A DNA stretch of 64,000 nt, taken from Garcia nutans (taxonomy: Eukaryota > Streptophyta > Magnoliopsida > Malpighiales > Euphorbiaceae). The notes beneath the pieces were generated by a model, which ran no database searches, was not told where the DNA came from, and was given only the letters and a program-made list of their open reading frames with translations. Below, one piece after another: positions 50,087-60,497 of the stretch. The translations under genes and the position numbers were made by a program. The stretch lies in NCBI GenBank assembly GCA_947685225.1, contig CANTUV010000007.1, positions 14,218,501 to 14,282,500 of the forward strand, given 5' to 3'. The first letter of the stretch is position 1, and every line of letters starts with the position of its first letter.

Positions 50087-50091
50087 GTATC

Positions 50092-50238
50092 CAACCAGGC
50101 AGAATCTCATCAGCTGCTGGTCTCACATGCACAGAAATAGATGCCTCACCAGCAGACAACTCTAGCTCCATCTCTACCCTCATCAGGAGTCACACTCTCT
50201 GCACTATCTTCTGCAGACTGATGCGTCCGAGATGCCAT
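50092..50238 (-). pseudogene. gag of X, N-terminal piece
   Basis: It begins with ATG at 50238 (MASRTHQSAEDSAESVTPDE), aligned with the Y gag start (SVEGSAESIAPVESREGARV), then shifts frame. It joins the downstream gag piece at 39968 across the Y insertion. Confidence 0.82.
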
Positions 50239-50385
50239 AACTACCTATATTTGCAAACACAACAGAAATTACTATATCAAATATCAGAAACTGCCAGTGT
50301 CAATATATGTATTACAATTAAAAATTATTTTTAAATCCTTTATTTTCTCTCTTTATCAACCCACCTAGGTCGATAACCTCAAACC

Positions 50386-50400
50386 TAGGCTCTGATACCA
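50386..50400 (-). other. Primer-binding site of X, tRNA-Met type
   Basis: Minus strand TGGTATCAGAGCC, 7 bp from the 5' LTR edge at 50408. Confidence 0.9.
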
Positions 50401-50407
50401 AAATAAA

Positions 50408-52749
50408 TGTAACACCCTTATACTATATATACGTACAATACATATTTTAAGCATATGTAAAATATGCATGTATGGTACAAAAATGTCACAGACCGGTTTA
50501 ATAAAAATTATCACATTTCTGATTTAAAATTTCAAATACTAAATATATAAAATTAAATAGTATATAAATATTCTTTACTTATTATAGGAATCCAAAATAA
50601 ACATTTTATATGAAAATATCTAGAAAAAAAAATTCACCATAATTTTATTTATAATATGGACATTCCAAAATTTATCAATTGCACAGCCTGCAAAAAGAAC
50701 ACTTCCAATAAATAATAAACTACATCTTCAACTTAACTTCTAAATTTTTTCACAATTTTCTCAAAATATTTATATATATATATATAATTTAGAATACATT
50801 TAAACCCCCATTACAAATAACTTAACCCAAATATTTTTTATAGTTTACAATACATAAAATTCAAAAACATGATATAATATGTATAATACCCAAAATATAC
50901 AATAATATAAAATATATATATGTTGCTGATAGTGTTTCTGATCTTAATATCAACTTTACAAGCACAATCACAAGTCTAGACCCGACCGGATCTAGAAGAA
51001 CTCTCCGGCTCATCCGAATCCACCATTTCACCTGCGCAATGTAAACAATCGCGCTAAGCCAAAAGCCTAGTAATACAAACTTGATAACAATAATACTCAA
51101 ATGCAATGTCAATGCACAATGCATATAGATATTACATCATTCCATTTTCTCATACTTTTCAAATATTCCATAATTCACAATTCACATAAAAACAAACACA
51201 AACATGGGCCTAAAGATAACTAACATGCTATTCAAATTTCAGAGTTACTGTTTTGTTCTATAATGACACCATGTGTCTAGCCCATAGGCAAAATATCAAT
51301 ATAATAGTTCAACTAGGTCTGAGCTTATGACCCAATCATTTCACCTAGCCCAACTTCAAGGACTTTTTTTTTATGTTTACGACCCGGCCATTCAACTCAA
51401 AAATATTTTCGCAGTGACACCCAATATCTAGTCCATAGGCAAATCATAGGCATGCCGCCAAACACAGAACTCTGAAAATTGAATAACATACTAGGCACAC
51501 AATTTATTCATATTTCTCATTTATATCTATATCAATTCATTTCATTATATTTCCACATATCTCATTACATTATACCACATTTTTGCATTTACAACACATT
51601 ACCCAATTACTTTGGTTATTTCCACATAATTCACATATTAATCACATTTAATGTAATCTAGCCAATACTAATGGCTTTTAAAAATGCACTTAATGCATAC
51701 ACAATAAATGACATTACCCAAACACTTTGGGTCATTTTCACATAATACACATATTTCACATTTTACACAATTTAACCACTATCAATGGCTTTTCACAATG
51801 CATTTAACACATATATGACATTACAAATGTCATAGCATATTATTCATACATAACCAATGTATCAAGTAGCTTAACATATTTTTCAATCAAAATGTGTTAA
51901 GCCTAAATATCATGCAAACATAACCAATGTATTCAAAGTTTGTACTTACCTCAAATAGCAACTAAAACAAGCTTAAAACAACCTCCAATCCTATCCTTCC
52001 AACTTTTCCTTAACCACTTGGATGAAGCAAATCAACCTTCCTCAATGTTTAAACTAAATGTGATAGCAAATAATCATTTAATATCACATTTAATGATATT
52101 TTCAATATTAAACCCCCATCCAAGCAAAAATTTAAAATTTAAGACTAACCTCACTTTAACTTTGGATTCTCATACTAGGCCATTCATTTTAATATATTAA
52201 GTTTATTTATATTATTAGAAATATATTTTAATACATTTAAACTATTTACATTACAAAAACACACTCTTATTCACAAAACTCTAAAATGGCTTAACCTTCC
52301 CCCGTTGAAGGTTTTTTATTACAACACAATCTATTAATCATTTTAAGCTTATATACATCAATTATATCACCAAACAATAAGATTAAACTAATAAAATTAT
52401 ACAATTCAACAACTTTGAAAAAATTATTTTCCAAAACCCTAAATCAAACTTCCATTCTCAAACTCCAATCAAACACAACCAAATCCAATATTTGACTTTA
52501 AAATATATGTTTAAGCACCAAAATAAAACCAATATACACAATTAAAAATCATGATTTCTCAAACCCTAAAAGTCCATAACCCTAAATTCTCTCTCTTCAT
52601 CATTCTTTATCCAAATTCAACCATTTCTTCAATCCAGCCTTAAAATCATTAATAACTACTCGAAATAACTTCATACACACAAATTTCAATAATTATAACA
52701 TACTACTTCAAAAATTCAAAACTCACATATTCAAAATTTCTATGAAAAT
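50408..52749 (-). repeat. 5' LTR of X, inner part
   Basis: From TGTAACACCC to ...TATGAAAAT, where element V interrupts it. It continues at 58371. It aligns with 32844-35209 of the other X LTR with many substitutions and small indels. Confidence 0.9.
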
Positions 52750-54102
52750 TGATGGGTGTCGAAGCCACCAAAAATAATAAACCTGCTCTTCCTACAAAAG
52801 AAAACTTGTAAATAGGGTGAGAAGGGTCGGACCGAAGGGACTAGCCTTGCCCAAGGCTAACCAGAACTGACATCTGCTGTGAGTGAAAATTAAAAATAAA
52901 ATGGGGAGGATAGCTTAGGTAAAAAGGGACGAAATTAAATAGCCAAATTAATTAAGAAATAAATTAAAACAGCAGAAAAATAATTAAAACTTAAAATCAA
53001 TGGAAGTGAACTCAGTCAAGGACGATTCGCGGTATGAAGTTCTCACGGATTGATCACGGGCTAAAAATAATCTTTTTAATCCTTATTCACAGACAAGTTA
53101 TAGCCTTCAAGCTAGCGTCTCCGACCAATCTTTCCGTTCTGAATAAGTTAAGCAAGACATAGCGCTATGAATAACCCCTAACCAATAAACAACCCTAATA
53201 CTAGCGACAAGATTTAATTTATTGATTGCAATGAACACTAGAAAGACCTTGCCCTAACCAACAAACCTACTAGCGAGATTCATTTAGATTAGATCATACA
53301 ATTACTTGATATAACCCAAAAGATTCTACCCAATCAAATTATACCAATCGCCACTTGTATCAATTCGAATAAACAATTACGGATTTAATCTCATTGATTA
53401 GCTATACGTATTCTATCAATTAATCAATTGGCCAGATTAATCAACTAATAAAAATACACTAAGGATGGATTTTCCCAATAAGCCACAGTAAAAGTATGAA
53501 TGCAAAAGAATCAAAAAGAATAATTAGGCACAATCAAACCTCACAATCTTAAGAACTTCAACCTTGAATTAATCCTTGACTGAAATAAAGATTTTAGCCA
53601 CACATGGCTATGGAAGAAAACATAAATTCTGTAAAAGATAGCTGAAATTCGTAATAATCCAAGAAGAGGCAAAAAGTCCCCTCCCAAAACCCTAAAAATA
53701 ACTTAAATACTAAATAAAGGGTGGGGCCAACCTAATATAACAAAAAGGCCCACTAAAAACTACTTAAATCCTATTACAAGTCGGTTTAAAAGTCCTCAAA
53801 TACGACTAAATCGCTTGGGCCCGTCACTTAATTAAATCAGCCCGTTCAAGTCTGCCTGGCCGTTAGCCTTGGGCAAGGCTAAGGCCTCTGCTGTCAATCT
53901 GCCAATGTGTCATAAAGAAAATTCAGCTTCATGTCTTTTGCTCCAATACTTCCAATCCAGCTCCAAATAAGCCTCTTTATTGCAAATCCACCATTCCTGC
54001 CCAAAATAATAAAAACCAAGTAAAAGCTCTTCTTTTCAATGTGAATAACATCAATTAAGCACAAAAACAAAGTAATAAACATGTTGGATTTGCAGCCTAT
54101 CA
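52750..54102 (-). repeat. 3' LTR of V
   Basis: TGATGGGTGTCG to GCAGCCTATCA. It contains palindromes TAGCCTTG-CC-CAAGGCTA (52843-52860) and TTAGCCTTG-GG-CAAGGCTAA (53863-53882), about 1 kb apart, which are also reverse complements of each other. Confidence 0.94.
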
Positions 54103-54120
54103 AATATCCCCACACTTATC
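54103..54120 (-). other. Polypurine tract of V
   Basis: Minus strand GGATAAGTGTGGGGATATT runs into the 3' LTR. Upstream GAGGACAAGC followed by AAGTGTGGGG is the arrangement usual at the 3' end of Athila-like elements. Confidence 0.8.
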
Positions 54121-54121
54121 C

Positions 54122-54141
54122 CATGCTTGTCCTCAAGCATG
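54122..54141. repeat. Hairpin next to the V polypurine tract
   Basis: CATGCTTG-TCCT-CAAGCATG: perfect 8-bp arms with a 4-base loop, starting 20 bp from the LTR edge. Confidence 0.85.
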
Positions 54142-55967
54142 ACTCAAAACTCAAAATCAAATCTATAAGGAGACCACATACTTCACCCAAGAACCCAATC
54201 AAACACACACACATGTTCCCCAAACAACTCAACATCGCAATTAAGAATCCAACCATCAACATCATTCCATCATTATGAACTCAATTGAAAAAGGTTACAG
54301 TAAGAATTCTTAAAACACGCACACACACATTCGAAGTTTGAATCAACAAGTGTTTTATCGAGCAAGTAACAAAACATATAAAAACATTTTCATAGCTTCA
54401 TTAAAACATAATTAAAGAACAACCATAGGCTCCCCTCTAAACTCCCTCTCCACTAATGTAGGTCAAGTCTCAACCAAAGATCAATAGGTCTTTACATGGG
54501 TTAGGCTAGGTGATGGTTACAAAAGATAGGATAATGTAAGACTAAGAATAACAAGAAAATAAGTCTTTTACAATTAATTTCAAAAGAACAATGCACGAAC
54601 TAACTAATGGCGACAAATGCGACTTAAACCAGAGAAAAGTTTAAACTAGAGAAAAACTAAAACTGAAATTGAATACATTTTTTTTTCTTTCTTTTCTGAT
54701 TTTTTTTTTCACATTCTGTTGTTTTTTTTTTTTGTTAAAATTTCCCCCTTTTTTTTTTAAGGAAGCTAAAATATCACATGACTATTTACAATCATCTCAA
54801 ACCCCATAAAAATTAAAACACACAAGTCAAAAGGACTATTTATTTCCACAAACTAGACTCAAATTAATAACATTAAACAAGGATGCATTTGCGCCAATTC
54901 TTAATAACCTACACGTGCATGCTCAACAACGACTAAAAAGACTATTTTCTTATTCAAGGGTGGTAGGCAAAGGGCTTTTTAGTGTATATGGTTATATTGT
55001 AGGCTAAGAAAAGAAATTAGAGTACGCATTTAGCATACTTCGTAGGCTAGAAGGGGTGAAAAGAACGGTAACGTAAAGGTGGGAAAAATATAAAAGGATT
55101 AATGAATCGACCAAAAGAACGCCTAGATCATCTCTAAAGTTGAGACTCGCCTAGGATTTCGCCTCAAGGGAGCGTAGAAAAGAGTTCTAGTGTTCGGAAG
55201 CTATCCTAAATTTTGGCTTCGAAAAATGCTCTCAAAAACACTTATCAAAAGAAACTAAATTTTGAAAAATAGATTTTTAGAATTCAAAGTGTAACAGCTT
55301 GCAATCAAAGTTTATAAGTGCAGTGATGGTTAATCTCAAGTTAGAATTCTCGTTCACTAGTCTTGTTATTCGAGGTTCTCATATGCGCTCAACCGAGTTA
55401 TAAAAGCAAAGTACTCCTCTCTAGACTTCCTAAAAGCTCTAAATCATATTCAAGGACACAATAAACCCATTGAGTAAATCCCAAAATCAGCATATAATAT
55501 CAACCAAACAAAAATTTTACTCAAAAATATCATGGGACAAGTGTCTTAACTTCTAACTCATTAAACACAAACTGAACAGACAAGTTTTAGTTGAAATTAA
55601 GCATATGGCAGCAGTATATTAATCACATTAAGCACAAAAATTCAGCAAAAATACATCAAAATTTCAGCTGCCAAATTTCAGCTGTCTCAATCACATAAAT
55701 CAGTCCCAAAAATTGCAGCAAAAACATTTTCATATCAAATTCCCTCTTCACCGCTGCCCATTGCTCAACCCTTTTCTCTCAAGACCACGACCAGCCACCA
55801 TCCAGCAGCCCCTCAATCGAAAAAACCCAACAACCTCTCCAATTTCGAAAATCCAGCAGCCCCTTTTTCCTTTTCAATTTTCGAAAACCCAGCATCTCTA
55901 TCTCTCTCTCTATCCGAAAAATCCAGCAAGCTCTCACTTTCAGCAGCCACCCACCACCAACGAATCG
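54142..55967. other. Non-coding interior of V
   Basis: No reading frame of note. It includes T-rich runs near 54670-54760 and a C/T-rich stretch near 55740-55960. Nothing resembling RT, integrase or an RNA gene. Confidence 0.6.
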
Positions 55968-56092
55968 GAATACCAGAAATTGCAAACCAGAAATTGCAAA
56001 CCAGAAATCGCAAACCAGAAATTGCAAACCAGAAAGTGCAAACCAGAAATTGCAAACCAGAAAGCGCAACCAGAAATCGCAACCAGAAATCG
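55968..56092 (+). repeat. 14-bp tandem repeat in V, about nine copies
   Basis: Unit GCAAACCAGAAATT, with changes to ..AAATC, ..AAAGT and ..AAAGC; the last two copies are 13 bp. The array creates overlapping open frames with repetitive peptides on both strands; I regard those as artefacts. Confidence 0.9.
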
Positions 56093-56598
56093 TGGCACTC
56101 CCTCTTGCTCGAATCAACAGCACTGCTGAACCGAAAAAAAAAAGGAAGAAAAAAAATTCCAGACCTCCCTCGTCCTGCGTTTCAGGTGAGTTTCTAATTT
56201 TTTTTTTCTAGTCACTCTTCCATGGGTATTCTGAAATCTGAGTTTTGATTTCCTTGATGAGCAAATTGAATGTGTTTGGAGGCCAAACTGTTGACATTTT
56301 TATTGAATATTGAGATTAGTTGCTATGGATGAGCTGAATATTGTGAATTTTTGGATGCTGACACTGTGTTAAAATAAGATTTGATGATTACAGTTAGTTC
56401 ACTTTTGGTTTGTCGTAATGAGAATCAATTGAATGAATATTATAATGTTTATTGCTGGTATTGAGCAACAATGATGAGTTTGGTTTGATTTGAGGTAGAA
56501 ATTCTGCATTCAAAGACACTTTATAATTATCTCATGCTTGGTTGTTTTAAACTTGGAACTTAGTTGATATTGCATTGTGAAGTTCGATTGTTCTCATC
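56093..56598 (+). other. Possible captured host leader sequence in V
   Basis: On the plus strand, antisense to V, a C/T-rich stretch is followed by CGTTTCAG|GTGAGTTTCTAATTTT near 56180, a good splice-donor context, then intron-like T-rich sequence. This looks like a captured 5' UTR exon and intron start of a plant gene. No coding part is visible; tentative. Confidence 0.3.
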
Positions 56599-56615
56599 CC
56601 CGGCAGCGGCGCCAA
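56599..56615 (-). other. Second (internal) primer-binding site in V
   Basis: CCCCGGCAGCGGCGCCA on the plus strand, identical to the outer site at 56991-57007 and again followed by AAAATT and the LTR edge TGATGGGTGTCG. Confidence 0.9.
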
Positions 56616-56620
56616 AATTT

Positions 56621-56717
56621 GATGGGTGTCGAAGCCACCAAAAATAAATAACCTGCTCTTCCTACAAAAGAAAACTTGTAAATAGGGTGAGAAGGGTCGA
56701 ACCCAAGGGACTAGCCT
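56621..56717 (-). repeat. 97-bp LTR-edge stub inside V
   Basis: Matches the first 97 bp of the V LTR (plus-strand numbering) but differs from both flanking LTRs at the same sites (AAATAAATAACC versus AAATAATAAACC; TCGAACCCAAG versus TCGGACCGAAG). It therefore came from a related but different element and was fixed before this insertion. Confidence 0.9.
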
Positions 56718-56958
56718 GTAGCTCTCTAACGGTGCGATTATCAGCCATCTGTTCTTCACTTTCAGATTCTGTTGAGGTTTCTTCTAATTCAGGATCAAAT
56801 TCAGTTGAAGATTCAACTAAATCAGTAATTATAATTTCTGGATCAGCTGTAGAAGCAGTTGCAGCCCTTTTTCGTAGCTTGGTTTCCTTCGTCAATGTAC
56901 GGGCTGTCTTTTCTATCTCAGGATCAAATTCCAATTACAAATTTTCAGATCTGGTCAT
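56718..56958 (-). pseudogene. Captured Athila-type gag N-terminal fragment in V
   Basis: From ATG at 56958 the frame reads MTRSENL, then TAA at codon 8, then LEFDPEIEKTARTL and an acidic S/E-rich stretch ending where the LTR stub begins at 56717. The start resembles the Athila gag start at 3745 (MTRSSSS, TAA, LLELDPELERTL). Only about 80 codons remain, without gag core or zinc knuckle. Confidence 0.75.
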
Positions 56959-56990
56959 TCAAAGAAGCAATAACAGTAATGTAAACTAGT

Positions 56991-57007
56991 CCCCGGCAGC
57001 GGCGCCA
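56991..57007 (-). other. Primer-binding site of V, tRNA-Asp type
   Basis: CCCCGGCAGCGGCGCCA on the plus strand: one mismatch to the tRNA-Asp 3' end used by the Athila element at 3861. It lies 5 bp from the LTR edge. Confidence 0.9.
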
Positions 57008-57012
57008 AAATT

Positions 57013-58365
57013 TGATGGGTGTCGAAGCCACCAAAAATAATAAACCTGCTCTTCCTACAAAAGAAAACTTGTAAATAGGGTGAGAAGGGTCGGACCGAAG
57101 GGACTAGCCTTGCCCAAGGCTAACCAGAACTGACATCTGCTGTGAGTGAAAATTAAAAATAAAATGGGGAGGATAGCTTAGGTAAAAAGGGACGAAATTA
57201 AATAGCCAAATTAATTAAGAAATAAATTAAAACAGCAGAAAAATAATTAAAACTTAAAATCAATGGAAGTGAACTCAGTCAAGGACGATTCGCGGTATGA
57301 AGTTCTCACGGATTGATCACGGGCTAAAAATAATCTTTTTAATCCTTATTCACAGACAAGTTATAGCCTTCAAGCTAGCGTCTCCGACCAATCTTTCCAT
57401 TCTGAATAAGTTAAGCAAGACATAGCGCTATGAATAACCCCTAACCAATAAACAACCATAATACTAGCGACAAGATTTAATTTATTGATTGCAATGAACA
57501 CTAGAAAGACCTTGCCCTAACCAACAAACCTACTAGCGAGATTCATTTAGATTAGATCATACAATTACTTGATATAACCCAAAAGATTCTACCCAATCAA
57601 ATTATACCAATCGCCACTTGTATCAATTCGAATAAACAATTACGGATTTAATCTCATTGATTAGCTATACGTATTCTATCAATTAATCAATTGGCCAGAT
57701 TAATCAACTAATAAAAATACACTAAGGATGGATTTTCCCAATAAGCCACAGTAAAAGTATGAATGCAAAAGAATCAAAAAGAATAATTAGGCACAATCAA
57801 ACCTCACAATCTTAAGAACTTCAACCTTGAATTAATCCTTGACTGAAATAAAGATTTTAGCCACACATGGCTATGGAAGAAAACATAAATTCTGTAAAAG
57901 ATAGCTGAAATTCGTAATAATCCAAGAAGAGGCAAAAAGTCCCCTCCCAAAACCCTAAAAATAACTTAAATACTAAATAAAGGGTGGGGCCAACCTAATA
58001 TAACAAAAAGGCCCACTAAAAACTACTTAAATCCTATTACAAGTCGGTTTAAAAGTCCTCAAATACAACTAAATCGCGTGGGCCCGTCACTTAATTAAAT
58101 CAGCCCGTTCAAGTCTGCCTGGCCGTTAGCCTTGGGCAAGGCTAAGGCCTCTACTGTCAATCTGCCAATGTGTCATAAAGAAAATTCAGCTTCATGTCTT
58201 TTGCTCCAATACTTCCAATCCAGCTCCAAATAAGCCTCTTTATTGCAAATCCACCATTCCTGCCCAAAATAATAAAAACCAAGTAAAAGCTCTTCTTTTC
58301 AATGTGAATAACATCAATTAAGCACAAAAACAAAGTAATAAACATGTTGAATTTGCAGCCTATCA
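57013..58365 (-). repeat. 5' LTR of V
   Basis: 1,353 bp, same length as the 3' LTR; differences noted at about six sites (for example TTCCATTCTG for TTCCGTTCTG). Confidence 0.94.
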
Positions 58366-58370
58366 AAAAT

Positions 58371-58936
58371 CCAAAGAAAAAGCTAAATAACTTACTTTTT
58401 CAAGTGAAAATCTCTAAAAATTCTTTTTGAACCTTTAAAATCCTTCAATTCTTGAAAGTTTGAAAGATCAAAATCCTTGGTCTTAAACATCCATGGTGGT
58501 CGGCCATGAGAGAAGAAGAAAAAGAAGAAGAAGAAGTTTAAAAATAAATTTTCTTTTTCCTTTCATCTTTTAATTATAACTATATATATTATAATAATTT
58601 AATATTTAATTATTTAATTATTTATTAAAAAAATTAAAAGACTAAAAATTTATCATCCATTTAAAAATAATTTATTTTTGAATTATTTTATTAATTTTTA
58701 ATTTTTTTAAAATTTATTTACAAAAATGCCATTGGACTTTGACTTTCTTTTAAAAAGTGTTGACTTTTATATATTATGTATATTTTACATATATATAACA
58801 TATATATTCCACATTTTTTTTTAAATCCCTTCATTTTTCATTTAAAATCATTAATTTAATTTATCCAATTTAATTATAATATATTTTATTAAATTTTTAA
58901 AAATTAAAAATTTTCAAAAAAATTTAGGATATTACA
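58371..58936 (-). repeat. 5' LTR of X, outer part
   Basis: Continues the X LTR after V: CCAAAGAAAAAGCTAAA... to GGATATTACA, followed by ACGGT. It aligns with 35210-35764. Confidence 0.9.
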
Positions 58937-58941
58937 ACGGT

Positions 58942-59550
58942 CGCTTTTTTTTCGAGCATGGTTACGATATTTCAAGGTTAAAATTTCCCTAGAAATTTTC
59001 TTTCCACGTGGAAACTTGTGATTGGAAGGTTAACATCCTGCCAACCTCTTATGGTCATATGAACTTTGTGGGCACACCACTCTCAAATTACGGTGAAAGA
59101 CTGATTTCACACCGCGGCACTTGCTACTACATTGACCGTATACTATTCTGCCATAATCTTCACCAAGTGTTTTTAAGTGCCTTGCAGTCACCAAATGACG
59201 GATGTAGTTATAAGATTTGAAATGCGTTCAAAGAAGATATTGCTTCCTTAGCAATGATCTTTTCTATGTCTCAAGTGAATTTTCTCCCAATCGCACACTG
59301 AGAGGGTGTGGTCGCTATATTGTTGTTGCAGTTTGTCTTGGGGACCACTAACCATTCTATGAGAACATGTTGATGATGCAATCTATATTGTATTCGCATG
59401 CTCAAGGGCATAGTCGTGCCATATAGGGCCAGTAGAAAAACTTGAATTTCTCTAAGTTCTGAGTAAAAACACTTGGTCCAAATATTAGTATACTTCAATT
59501 TGATTACTAAAGATCAAAATAGAGTTTATTGTTTAAGATTTTGGCCAACA
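58942..59550 (-). repeat. Solo LTR Z, 5' half
   Basis: On the minus strand it starts at 59550 with TGTTGGCCAAAATCTTAAAC and AACAATAAACTCTATTTTGATC, matching the start of the W LTR. It contains GCGACCACACC/GTGTGCGAT boxes (59294-59320). Interrupted at 58941 by X. Confidence 0.82.
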
Positions 59551-60497
59551 ATATTTATTTAATATTTATTTTGAGAGTTTAAATATAATTAAGATATTAT
59601 ATTTAATATTAATTTATATTTATTTGAAGCAGGAGCAGACGCAGAAATAAATGTCGGGGGGTGAGATTCATATAGAAAGTTAGATATAATTTTGATAAAT
59701 CTTTAGGTTTCTTTTGCCGTAATAAATTATGGTTTCTTTGGTTTCCTTACTCGAGATTTAAGATTTAAACTTGTATCTTTTCCTTACAAAAATTGGATTG
59801 AATATTTAAATGAATAATTAGATAAAAATTTAAACCTTATTGAATAAGAAATTAGATAAAAAAAATTTTAAGTTTTTGTACTGCATATTTAAATTAAAAA
59901 TTAGATCCTACTTAAGAGTTAATACTTAAACTTATAATTTTTCCTAATTAGAATAGAATTGGGTATTTAAATGAATAATTGGATATAAATTTAAATCTTA
60001 TTAAACAAGAAAATGAATAAAAAAAATAGGTTTTTAGATTAGATATTTAAATTAAAAATTAGGTCTTACTAAGAAAATGTTGTACAATTTTTATATATAT
60101 TATAAATATTTTTAAAAAAGTAACTTAAATATTGAAAAATAAATTGGGGAGGTTGGTCCCCCTTAACATGAATATGAATCCACCCTTAGTTTATAGAGTT
60201 CAAATAAGATTATAATATTTTATTTGATATTGATAATAATTATTTTTATTTCGAGAGTTTTTCCTTCTCTTTAATTTGATAGAGGGGCTACCATCAATTC
60301 ATTGACTGATGGCAACCCATCTGTTTTTTTTTTTTCCTTTCTCATCTACTTAATTTGTGTATTATTCTACTTATATATATATATATTGTGGTTTATCCTT
60401 AAAATAAATTTTCTGTCAATATAGATATAAAATTTAAGTATCTATTCTTATTTTCATTTTTTTTTATTTTTTATAATAAAATTGAATGCAATTTAAT
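59551..60497. other. AT-rich spacer with a 160-bp duplication
   Basis: No gene. Two diverged units of about 160 bp (from near 59758 and near 59918) share TTAAACTT.TA..TTTT, TATTTAAATGAATAATT(A/G)GATA and TATTTAAATTAAAAATTAG(A/G)TC. The outer edges (CAGACGCAGAAATAAATGTCGGGGGG near 59638; CCCCCTTAACATGAATATGAATCC near 60158) look like ends of some repeat, but I cannot name it. Confidence 0.4.

Larger units (their letters stand above)
39969..50091 (-). mobile_element. Chromovirus Y (Tekay/Del-like Ty3/gypsy), young, complete
   Basis: Y spans 39974-50086 and is flanked by GTATC on both sides (39969-39973, 50087-50091), lying inside the gag of X. The LTRs are 2,625 and 2,622 bp and I count about four substitutions plus two simple-repeat length changes between them, so the insertion is recent. 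All parts are present: tRNA-Met primer site, one gag-pol frame with a C-terminal chromodomain-like end, and a polypurine tract. The frame carries two stop codons, so this copy should not make a full polyprotein. Confidence 0.95.
52745..58370 (-). mobile_element. Non-autonomous Athila-like LTR element V
   Basis: V spans 52750-58365, flanked by AAAAT (52745-52749, 58366-58370) in the X LTR; the uninterrupted site is in the other X LTR near 35205. LTRs are 1,353 bp each with about six differences, so it is young. On the minus strand: 5' LTR (58365-57013), tRNA-Asp primer site, a gag N-terminal fragment, a stub of LTR edge, a second primer site, about 2.5 kb without coding capacity, a polypurine tract and the 3' LTR (54102-52750). 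It needs another element's proteins to move. Confidence 0.93.
32839..58941 (-). mobile_element. Chromovirus X (Tekay/Del-like Ty3/gypsy), old, host of two insertions
   Basis: X itself spans 32844-58936 and is flanked by a perfect target duplication ACGGT (32839-32843 and 58937-58941) inside solo LTR Z. On the minus strand its 5' LTR (58936-50408) is interrupted by element V, and its gag by element Y. The 3' LTR is 35764-32844. Primer site is tRNA-Met type. Removing the insertions leaves an element of about 13 kb with broken gag and pol. The LTRs differ at many sites and by small indels, so it is clearly older than Y and V. Confidence 0.9.

Noticed and set aside
55713..56197. Overlapping frames on both strands with repetitive K/Q- or F/L-rich peptides
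   Set aside because: They come from the 14-bp tandem repeat in V, which is open in several frames at once.
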